Under the pieces are notes generated by a model, which made no database searches, was not told where the DNA came from, and was given only the letters and a program-made list of their open reading frames with translations. From Gymnorhina tibicen (Eukaryota; Chordata; Aves; Passeriformes; Artamidae), in contig VXAZ01009368.1 of the NCBI GenBank assembly GCA_013399875.1, forward strand, positions 6,607 through 70,606: a stretch of 64,000 nucleotides of DNA, given 5' to 3'. The position numbers were made by a program, and so were the translations under genes. Shown piece after piece: positions 1 through 11,100 of the stretch. Numbering within the stretch: position 1 is the first letter of the stretch; each line of letters starts with the position of its first letter.

Positions 1-310
1 CGGGATGCGGGAGCCCGGGGAGAGGGGGGACGCCGCCCCGGCACCGCTGCACCCCCCGCACCTGCCCCGCGCCCGGAAAGCGGCACCGGCGCCGCCCCGG
101 TGCCGGTCGGGGCTGGTGCCCGCGCCGGCTTCCCGGGGAGCGAGAGCGCCCGCCGGAATCCCTGCGGCGAGGACCGGAGCCGGGGAGAGGCGCTTCCATA
201 ACTTCTATAGCACCCGGATCTCCGGCATCCCGCCCGGGCATTGACCTCCCCGTCTACCCTAGCGGGTTCCGTGGCTCGGGGCCGGGATGTGTGCCTTCGG
301 CTGTCACGCT
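1..310. promoter_or_regulatory. Downstream edge of a CpG island, probably RECK promoter/first-intron start
   Basis: The first 300 bases are very GC-rich with many CpG dinucleotides, and composition drops abruptly to AT-rich after about 310. The first RECK exon found downstream (2119) starts in phase 1 and lacks a signal peptide, so exon 1 must be upstream. A CpG island here fits the RECK promoter/exon 1 area. No reading frame in this stretch gives a hydrophobic leader, and a 79-codon open frame here reads as low-complexity Pro/Ala/Arg, as expected of GC-rich non-coding DNA. The promoter role is inferred from position. Confidence 0.6.
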
Positions 311-2118
311 GCCTGCGGGTGAATTCCTAGGATTGTGGCTTGAAATGGTCCAAATGCGTAAAACCTGACCCCTGGGTTGCCATGTGCAGTGTCAGAACTG
401 GCGGTGTGTTCCAGGGCTCGTATTCCTTGTTTTCAGTAGAAGAGTGCTATCGAACAAGGCATTGAGTATTTTAAAAGGTGAAGGCAAGACTTTTAATAAA
501 GAGAAGGATAGTAGTGAAATAGCTCCCCGAATTAAAGTTGGGATAGCAGATGCCTTGGCAATGTGCACTCGCAGCCCAGAATGCCAGTCATGTGCAGCTT
601 TCCCAGAGGATGGATGCTCCATTCCTGGATGTGTTCAAGCCAGGCTGGAAGGGGCTCTAAGCAGTCTGGTCTAGTGGAAGGCGCCCCTCCCCATGGCAGG
701 GGGCTTGGAACTAGATGATCTCTAAGGTCTTTTCCAACCCAAACCATTCTGGAAATCTGTGTATCTGTAACTTCTTGACAGGACCGAAAAAGAGTGGTGG
801 AAGTAGAAGGCAGCACAAGGACAGATATTGGAAAGCACCTTTTAATAAATAGATCACATTGTTGGAATGGAAAATGCAAAACATGTAATACTTTAAAGGA
901 GGAGACTGCAGTCACTAGGCATTTATGGGCATTTCATTGTTGTTCTGTAGTTTTGGTTTCTAGTGAGGCTTGGTTTTAGGAGGAAGGCAGTAAAAAGCTA
1001 ATGGAATGAAATATGACATACTCTGGCCCAGCTTTCCATTGATAAATCTACTAATATTGCAAGGAATTCATGCCCAAGTTCCTTCTTGATGGTTCAGTCA
1101 AAATGTATTTAGTAAGGTGTTGTGAAGTAAACTTGTTTTTTGTTGTACCAGTGTGATACATAGTTCAGATGCAGCTCAGCAGAAATCTGTAATTGTTAAA
1201 TGATCCTGTGTGTGGAAGTAAAAGTTTTTGAAGGACACTTCCATCTGTTTTCTAAAACACTGGTCCAAACACAGGAAAGTATGGAAGAAAATGAATATCA
1301 AGGCACTGTTCAATTCATTTTCTATTGGCCAAGCTTAACCATGAATGAACAAAATATTTGAATGGTAGGGAGTACAAAGCACAGCAGTGTATAATGCTGA
1401 AAATGCTGCTTTAAACTTCCGTGTTTCATGACTTCTCAGTGCTTTGGTTCTCTTTTTGTTCCCTCTTGATGTGTTCATATCTGTGTTTGCTCTATGACTT
1501 CCATCCAGTCAGGCAAATCCAGTCTTAATTATGCATCTGTAGTGAAACAATTTACGGTTTTGTTCCAAGGTTTTTAGAACCCAGAGTTCAATGAGCAGCT
1601 ATGTGAAAAGAGGTTCCTTCTCTCATTTCCTTCACCGCTTGTTCCTAAATGATTCTTGCACTTTTCACATTCTGTGAGATAATTCAATTTACAAAGGCAT
1701 ATAGTCTCTACAGAGATTTTTGGTGGGTTTTTTGTTTACTTTTTCATATTTATTCTTTTTTTAGTTTCCCCTGAGTTAATAAATTGCGTTGTCTCATGAA
1801 GGAATTTGCCATGTGCCAAGCTAGTGCAAGTTAAGTAGCAGAAATGTAACTAGAGGCAGAAAGGGAGTGAGATCTCATTTTGGTGGCAGTGAGTGTTCGG
1901 GGGTAACTGTGAGACTTCTTGTAAAGATCCGCATCATTTTCAGAACAAAAATTTCTCTTGTTCATTTTTTGCCTTTTGGAAAGGAAAATTTCCCAGGGTC
2001 ATCTGTGGGCCAGAAAATTGCCCTGATAGAACATCAAGTGTGTACTTGTGTTCAGAAGTGATGGTTAAGTGTTTCAAATCTTTTAAATATCTTTTTCCCT
2101 CTCCCTGCTTTTTCATAG
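311..2118 (+). other. 3' part of RECK intron 1
   Basis: AT-rich intronic sequence ending at a T/C-rich tract and AG immediately before the first RECK exon in the window. Apart from one CR1 3' fragment near 596-756 I see nothing recognisable in it. Confidence 0.6.
596..756 (+). mobile_element. CR1 LINE 3'-end fragment
   Basis: The stretch reads like the 3' end of avian CR1: a Cys-rich start, then 'ccaggctggaaggggctc', 'ggtctagtggaaggcg', 'ccatggcaggggg', 'gatgatctctaaggtc' and 'ttttccaacccaaacc', ending in the CR1 terminal octamer-like 'cattctgg'. It is 5' truncated, as CR1 copies usually are. It inserted in RECK intron 1 in the sense direction. Confidence 0.85.
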
Positions 2119-2177
2119 GCTTGTCTTGTTGTTACCATGCAAAGGACAATTTAATGTGCCGTGATGTCTGTGAACAG
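2119..2177 (+). CDS. RECK: RECK exon 2: first CC repeat
   Basis: Preceded by a pyrimidine-rich tract and 'catag', followed by 'gtaagc'. It starts in phase 1 (GC completes a Gly codon) and ends in phase 0. It encodes [19 protein letters not shown], the CC...C...C signature of the first cysteine-knot repeat. The 3818-nt intron that follows holds a CR1 fragment (4470-5141) and otherwise only AT-rich sequence. Confidence 0.97.
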
Positions 2178-5100
2178 GTAAGCTTGTTTTAAATTTAACT
2201 CCATCAGAGTTGGAATTGTGCCTTTAGACAATGATGTAGCAACATTAAGGTTGTAAGCTAATGATCTTCTGTCTGGATGTGTGAATTGTGATATGTAATG
2301 TTATCAAAATGAGAACTTAGAAGTTTTAAAACCGTAGTCCTCTTTCCTTTTGTAGTGGAAAATGGGTTCTGCTGAAGTTGAGGAGAAATAGAGATACCAA
2401 CCTGAGGCCACAATTTGGTCAAGAAGTGATAACCACGTTAGGAAATGAGAGGGGTGAAGCTATTTTACAGAATTTATGAATCTTGTGTGTTTCCAGGTTC
2501 TGGGGAGTTTAAACTGAAGAACAAGATGCTAGTATTATCCTTTCCTCCTTCCAGTTCTTGTTTGTTCACTAAGCATCTCATTATGATACATGGGTTTGTG
2601 AATGCAGCAAAAATCTGCTTACTTACTCTGTTCATAAGGCTGTTTGTTCTAAATTCAAGCTTGGAAAGTATTTTTCCATAACTGATGTTTAGATTTGTAC
2701 CTGTGGGTAGTAATTTGTACAGTTTAGTGTGTGTAGTTACATATATTTATCTACGAAGAGTTTTACATCAGTAAAACTTACATACATGTAGACACAATTT
2801 TTATACTAAAGTTGTGTTCTTATATCACACCTGCCCTCTTTTCTTGTCTTCATTGCCCACTTTGGGACTGTTCAAGCAATAAACCTGGTTATGATTAAGT
2901 TTATATTTGTCTCTGATTGTACTAACAAAACTTTCACTTTAAATTGCACTTTTCCCTCCCTGATATATCTAGAGAATACAACCAAATCCTCTTTCAGCTT
3001 GCATATTGTTAGGCCAAACAAGGAGAAGTCTTACAGTCTCTTTGCATAAGATATTCTCTCAATTCCTGTAGTAATTCTTGCAGCCCTTCCAGCATAAGTT
3101 TATCTCTTTGAATACATATAAGCAAAACTATACATGGCATTGTAAGAAAAAGTACGGTGCTCAGTCGTAAAAATTGTGTTTGAACTTGGATGTAAGAGAA
3201 AGATATCCATTCCTGTATATAAAAAAATTACTGGTGAATTTAGTAGCTGCATTTTACACGGCATTTGGAATAATCTGTCCATTTCTGTCTTGTGTTTCAT
3301 TGGTTTGAAGTTTCCAGCTTATCACGTGAATTCCTGTTGGCTCTTCATGAAAGGCCTCCAGCTTTTTACTGTCAAATTCCATCCCAGTTCTGCTATACTG
3401 GTTCTAATTATTGCATCGTTTTCTGTGGGTTTTGTAAGATACTCTGATCTTGCCTAAGCTGGATGATCTCTCTCTACTCTGATAATCAGCATATCCAGAA
3501 TCTTAGTGGCGAGAGGTCTAGAGCAAGTCTGAGGCAAGACTGGTGCCCCTCAAAGTGTTCTGTAGGGACCTGGCTTAGTTACCTCACGTCAGGCTGGCGG
3601 CATCATTTCCTGAGTGATCCTTTGATACGGTCCGACAGGCTGGCCGAAGGAGCTGTCTGCTGTTATTTTACTGATTTTCATCTTCTGTAACTTAACTATG
3701 TTGTGCTGCTGACAGGAGGAAGAAGTTTCTTGGCCTGTCTTTGGATATGCACTTGCAGATTAGATTTGGGGCCTTAAAGCAGATGAGGAGGAACGAGGTT
3801 CATTGAGGAGCCATCTTGGCCCAACCAGAAGAAACACTCCCTTCTGCAGGGCACGGAGGCACTCACCTGCAGATGAGACTTTCTGGCTAAGGCCATTTGG
3901 TTTTCAGGGGCTCAGATCTAGGATGTTGCAGGTATCACAAGGGTTTTTTGACCCTCAGACTGTTAGCCATTGTCTGCTCCTCTGTGTAGACACCAGCGAT
4001 AGTACTGAGGGAGGCCTTGCATGGGAGCCCAGGGACTAGGGTGAAAGGCACGGGACACCAAGTGGTGTTGCCCTGGATCCTGCCAGTTAAGGAAAAAGGC
4101 TTAGCGGTAAGGAATTCTGCTCACCAGGAAATCAGCTACCATGAGACCTTTGAAAAAGAGAACTTGGATTACAGATTTGTTTGTCAACTTACATGATTCA
4201 AACACCTAGTTATTTTGCATTCTTAATAAGTATTATTCCAATCTTAGCTTTGGTATTATCTGCTTTTCATGATTATTTGATTAAGCACGTCAGATACCGT
4301 AGCAAGGAATCAGTGGGCCTCTCTTTCTTTAATTGACTTTTTTTTCCTAAATGTATTTCTGAGAAGTTTCACAATGATAAGTTTCCTGGCAACATTCACC
4401 TCTGTACCATTCCAGAGGTCTCCATCCATATCCTCCTCCAAGCATAAGGACAGTCCAAGGCAAGTAAGGTTGTATTGGGAAAGAAAAAGCTCAACTGGAA
4501 TCAAGACTTGTAGAGGATGTCAAGGGCAACAAGATATTTTATGGCAGTAGTTAAAGGCTGAAGAAGGAAAAATGTGAAACTGTTGCTGAAGGCAGCATGT
4601 GATTTAGTGTCAGTAAACCATTCCTGGCCAACCTAGTTTGATAATAAGGCTGGATTTCTGGATGAGAGGAAAGGCATGGATGTAGTTTGTGTTGACTGAA
4701 GCAAGTTTTTAAACATTAATTCCCTCAGTATATTTGTATCCATTTTAGGGTCATATGGGTTTGAGGAATGGACAACTAGATGAGTAAAAAACTGATTGTA
4801 AAGTCAGGCTCAGAGACAGAGGTTAGTGGGTCCTAATTAGCCTGCAGGCTAATAAGAAGTGGAATACCAAAGGGGTCTGCCTTGGAACCTGTAGTGTTTA
4901 ACATCTTTGCTAACGACCTGGACAAGGTGACTCTCATTGAGTTTTCAGGCCATATGAAACTGAAAGGAAGTCTGAATGGATGGCAGGTCATCCAGAGGGA
5001 CCTGGACAGATGGAAGGAATAGACACATGGACACCATGGTCTGGTGTCATAGTTGACTCTTCTTTGATCAGGAGGTTGAAATAAATGATCTTCTGAGATC

Positions 5101-8100
5101 CCTTCCAACCTGAATTATTTTACTATTCTATGACCTCAGAAGAGTCAAAATACTAATGCAGTTCTTTTTTTGCTCTCCTTTCTGAAACAAGTGCTGTTGC
5201 TTTCTTGATTTTCTTTCAATAAGTTTATCATGTTAGAATAGAACATAGTTTATCGTGTTAGAGTAGAGCAAATTTAGAATAGAACTGTAATGTACTTTTC
5301 CTTCAGAAATTCATCTATTTCAGTTATATCATTTCCAGTTTCATATCACACATTAATAGGTCTGTTTGCATTCCTCTTGTTGACCAGTTTCTTGTTTTCA
5401 TTTGTAAGTAAATCTTAATTAGACTGCTAAAGGAACAACGTCCTCAACATCTTCAGTTGTATTCCATCCATCCGGTCTAGCCAGCTCCTGGGTGTTCAGT
5501 TTGCCTGTGGGTACTATGCATTTTCCTATTAGTTTTGATTATCTCTTTAACTAGTCTAGGTTTTGTTCTTCCTTTTTCCACAAAAATTCTTGTTTCAGGG
5601 TTTTCTTGAAGTTTAATTGCTTAAGGTCATGTACCATGTAGCAGAAGGTTAATTAAGTAAATAGCATTGTATAGTATTTTGATATGTGTGGCAGAAATCC
5701 TCCAGTTCACATTGCCCTCCCACATTCAGTAGAAACTTTTTGATTGAAATGTTTGAGGAGGAAATTCTCATCCTCTTCTAAACAGAAAAAATTGCTTCTC
5801 TATAAAAAGTGAAACGTATTTGAAAAACTACAAATACATAAAAATAAATCTTAAATTTGCGTTGTATACATACTGTTAGGCAAAGTTGTTGAAGAGTACA
5901 TATTAGAGACACTAAAAATAATGAAGTCAATTGAAAAAAGTATTTGATGTGCCATTACATTCTTTATGTTTTAAGGTGTGTTTTGTTTCTAACAGATTTT
6001 GTCTTCTAAGAGTGACTCCCGTTTGAAGCACTTACTGCAGCGAGCCCCTGAGTATTGTCCAGAATCAATGGTAAGGCTTGCTAGAAAAGCTCTTCAAATG
6101 AGGTTTGAACCTCAAAGTAGGATTTTTTTTTTTCAATAAAGCCATCATAAATTATGCTACTTGCAATAAGATGGCATGTATAAGCTATAAAATGCAATGA
6201 AAATGTTATCTATGTTGTAAAAAATTGTGCTGGGTGATTGTCACTTGGATGTTAATGATAGTGATTTAAATTAGATCATACGTTCCAGCATGTGTATGGC
6301 ACAAAGCCATGAGGTCTTGGGCTAAGACAAGGAGGCCCTGAGAGCTGCACCAAATTGTTTATGGCCTTATCTGAGAAACTGAAGTAATGCTTTTACTGGT
6401 TTTAAATAAGATTATGGTTTCCTAAAAGTTCTTTAGTCTCACTAAAGTTCTTTAGTTTCACTGAAAAAGAACGTAATCTGCTCCCTCTTCTAGGGATGAT
6501 CTAATCAGGGAATAGGTAAGTCCAGTCATTCAGATTGTAAATTTTAGATTCTTATCTCGTGGCAACCTTTTGCAGTCAGAAAAGCCTGCTTTCTTCCGGT
6601 AATTTCTGTTACTTCTGAACAGTATCAATGCTGTTTGCAGCAAGCCTAAAACATATGCTCATTTCAAGTGGGCAATGAGTAGGAGTAGTAAATCTGGGAA
6701 TAACATTTGATAAGCAACTTCACAAGATTGTGTTTGCTTATAGATCCTTTCCTTCTGTGTGTCGAAGTTCCTTGAGTTTTTTGTTTCTGTGGGTCAACAG
6801 CTCTAAGGTCTCGGAAAGTTATAGACAGCTCCTGGTATGAGTAAAACCTGTCATGAAAACCTATCGAGGTGATGAATAGCATTTGGTTTGGTACTGGTTT
6901 TCTTTATCTTTCATTCCCTGATAAGACGAGTAGAATCTTATCTGTATATTAGAGAAGTGCTTTTTATAAGACAGGATTGGAGATTATCTGAAAGGGGGAA
7001 AATGACACAATGATTTTTATAATTCCCAATTGCTATCTTTATAAATGACAAGTTAGCTGTCCAGTGTGGATCCTAAATTAATACCACTGAACTGGTAATA
7101 CCTAAATATGTAAAATGGTTAACAGTCCAACTCAGTACCATATTTGCTGTGTCATTGTGTGACAGTATGGGTTGCTGTATCAGTGTGATTGAAACCCCTT
7201 TTTTAATTTGTTTTCTTTGTGGTTATGTGTGTTTAGGTTATTTTTAAGCTGGTGGAAAGGAACGCTAGGGCAATAAGCTTCTCCACAGGTCTTGGTCCTA
7301 GACAAATCTTACTCTTTGTCTAAGTTGCTGTTTAGTTCTGTAAACACTGATGGAGTTGACTAGCTTGTGTATTCCAGATACCTACATTAGGTTCTGCATC
7401 TGCAAAAATGCTGCTATTGATTCTGTAGTCTGTGCATAGCAGCCTTCCCGTCAAAGGAAATGGTACTCAGCTTCTATCATAGTACTTCTTTAGAAGGTGT
7501 TTAAACATAAGAATTCTTCCAATCAGATATTTAAAACCCAGTGAAAAAATACTGAAATTGCTGGCTTGAGTCTGCTAGAGCTCCCGTATTCTGTCAGCTT
7601 GCCTTTGCTTAATTGCATTTTTACTTTTCAGAGAGAAGTGTGGAGTTGTATAAATTCTTCTTTGCCAGGTAAGAAATACCAGTTGGCTATTGAATCACGT
7701 TGCTTTTTCACCCTGTGTATGTTTTGATGTTGTGTCTACCACCTGCACCTATAGATTTCATGATAATTTAACTTCCATTATGTATCTAATATAAACTGTA
7801 TGTGGTGTCTAATTTCCTCTAGTATATATTGAGTTACCTATGTATTTTTCTTAATACTTTTCCTAGTTAGAAAATATTTAATATGTTTGTATAATTAAAT
7901 GTCTTCTTCCGTGACAAATCAAGGAAATATCAGCAAACTGTTGATTCCAGTGCTTATAAACAGACTTTCTGTCTTATTGGTTAAGTAAAACTGACAAAAT
8001 ATATTATCTTTGGGAGTTGCAGTGTTTCTGTCTCATCTAAAACCTGATAAATTTTTAGCTGATAACGATACTTAATCTTCCTTGAAGTTCAGTAGTTAGA

Positions 8101-11100
8101 TGAGTGGTAATGCTTTTACTGTAAGTGAGAAATACATATTTTATTTTGGATATTAGCTCTGTATAAGCATGTGGAAAAGCACTCGAAATCTTTCTTAATG
8201 AACCACTGCCAAATTGTCTTCCTCTGCTTTCTTTGTACCTTGCACGAAGCCGGTCACTTTCCATCCTTCTTGCGTCTGAAGTTATATTGCTATATATATA
8301 ATATTCTTTCTTGGTGTGAGCCACTTTTAAAATTGCATTCCTGGTGGGATTTTGTAAATTAATGGTAAATTAATAGGACAGCATTATAGTAGAAGCTCTT
8401 ATCCCTTTTCTGGTAAATTGATACAACTGGGTGTGTCAGGGAGGTGCTTGTACAGCAGGGCTCACAGCACGGGGAGCAGACAGAAGGAGCTGGAAACCTG
8501 TGTGCAGTTACAGGGCTTCCATCCTATTGGAGTCACAGAGACACAGCAGAAAGGCTCCCACAGCAGGAGTGCTGGGGGGAGCAGGTACAGGAAGGACAGG
8601 CCAGGAAGGTGAGGAGCGGGAGTTGCCCTTTATGTGAGCATGTTAACTGGATTGCATGGAGCTCTGCCTGGAATGGATGATGAGCCAGTTGAGAGCAGCC
8701 TGTGGGCACTGGAGTGCATTGTTTGGAGAGCCCGACATGGGTGATGATGTGGGTGTCAGCTGCACACTGCCTCATCAGGCTGAAGTAGTAAATGAGGCCT
8801 TCTTTGTACAGCTGGAAGAAGTCATGTGTTCACAGGCCTGGTGTTTATGGGCAGCTTTAATCACCCTGGTACCTTTTGAAGAGAAAACACACGAGGGCAC
8901 AGGCAATCTGCTTGGAAGAATCCCATGGGTTATGGCCCTGGAGAAAAGAAGGGTCCAAGAGAGCTGCTTGACTTTCAAGGATCACCTTATCCAAGCTCCA
9001 CTTAATGCACGGTGGGGTGAGAAAAGCCAGAGCCTCTCAAGAGTTGATCCTGGTGAATTACGTGACGGGCTGCCAGAAAGCTTCTTGAATTACATCAGCA
9101 GAAAAGGAAGACTGGGGAAAATGAGAGCCTGCTGCTGAATGGGGCAGGAAACCTGGTGACAAGTGACACTGAACAGCCCATGGTCTTCTTTGCCTCAGTC
9201 TTTACTGGTAAGATGAGCCTGCAGGAATGCCAGGTCCCTGAGATCAGTCGTGAAGTCCAGAGCAAGGAAGACTTGCACTTGATGGAGGAGGATAGGGCTA
9301 GGTATTGAGAGGGGATGCTGAGGACTGTGAAGAAGAAAAGAAGAAAGCAAGTTCGCTCCTGGCTGTGGAAAGGGCAAGGAGGACCTGAGGAGCTATAGGC
9401 TTGGACAGTTTCACCTCAAACCCTGGGAAGGTAATGGAGCAGATCTTCCTGCAGACATCTTCCAGACACATCAAGAACAAGAAGCTGATAGTGTACAGTC
9501 AGCATGGATATATGAAGAGGAAGCTGTGCTTAACCAACCTGATAACCCTCTATGATGAGATGACTGCCTTTTTAGATGAGGGGAAAGCAGTGCATGTTGT
9601 TTATCTCAGTTTCAGTAAAGATTCTTATCACTATTTTTTATAACTTCCATGTAGACAAGCTGGTGAAGTGTGGGCTGGATAAGTGAGCAGTGGAGGTGAA
9701 GTGAAAACTGGCCAAACTGCTGTGCCCAGAGGTTTGATCAGTGTCACAGAGTGCAGCTGTAGGCCAGTATCCCCAGGGTTGATGCTGGGTCTAATCCTAT
9801 TTAACATCTTCGTTAATGATGGGACAGTTCACCCTCAGTGTATTCACCAGTGATGCAAAAGTGGAAGGAGAGGTTGCTAGACCAGATGGTTGTGCTACCA
9901 TTCACAGGGATGTTGATTAACCAAAGGAACAGGCAGACAGGAACCTCATGAAGTTCCAGAAAAGGAAATGCAAAGTCCTGCACCTGGCACAGGCCCCATG
10001 CTCCATGGGACACAGGAGGCTGGGCACCTGGAAAGCAGCTTGGTAGAAAGGTACCTGGGAATCCTGGTGACCAGCAAGTGGAACATTATCCAGCAATGTG
10101 CCCTTGTAACAAAGAAGACCAAAAACATCCAGACTGCATTAGTGAAAATGTTGCCAGCAGATCAAGGGTGCTGATCCTTCCTCTCTACTCATCATTGGTG
10201 AGACCACATTGGGCATACTGTGTCCAGTTCTGAGCATTTTGGGGCAAGAAAACTATGAACACACTGGAGCAAGTTCAGCAAAGAGCCATTGTAAGGTGAT
10301 TAAGGAGCTGGAACATATATGAGAGCAGGCTGAGAGTCTGTGTTGGCAACTAGGTGATTTGTTATGACTCAGGAATCTGTATTGTACAGATGAATTTGAT
10401 GAATTATCGTAACTATGGGGTCAATTAATTGTGCACTAAAGGTGTATTTTCATCTAGAAAGGCACACATCTTAACTACCTTGATGACAAAATTAATTTAT
10501 AAGTTGCTGTATTAAGATTGAAGTTCAGGGTTTCTTGAGAGTGTGACATCAATTTATTCACGAGCTTGTCTGCTGGTCGGATATAACCTGGAGAGAGGAC
10601 CACTTGCCAAGAAAATATTAACGACAGCTGAAAATTATCCACCTTCTTAATTTGGCATGTATTTGTAGCTTCCTTCATTCTTTTATCACCGTTTAGTTTA
10701 GTTCCAGTATGTCTGAAACCACAGGCCCTGTATTTCACAAGATACGGATGCCTGATTACTCAGTGGTCACTGCTCAGTGGTGACACTGCCCCTAAAGCTG
10801 TCCAGCTGTATTTATCATGTGTTTCTCCTGGATACAGCTAGTTATTGCAGCAGAGATTTCTGGAAATCTCTTTTTCATATTGCACATGATGTTTCTTTGA
10901 TGTTTTTTAGATTGCTTATGCCTTAAATTATCAATCCTACTAATAAATGTTCTATCAAACATAACTGTTCTGATTGAAAGGAATCCCCACGTAGGAATTC
11001 ATGCAAAAATGACTGATGTGTTATTTAATGCCTAAAACGGACCATAGTGAGTGGTTGATTTGACAATTAACTGTATGTATGTAGTCAAACCTAAATTCCA

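Noticed and set aside
5..244. 79-codon open frame as RECK exon 1
   Set aside because: No hydrophobic signal peptide; Pro/Ala/Arg-rich translation typical of CpG-island DNA; phase and sequence do not join exon 2.
8656..9138. 160-codon open frame as a possible host gene
   Set aside because: The underlying DNA matches CR1 endonuclease and linker sequence, with no splice context.
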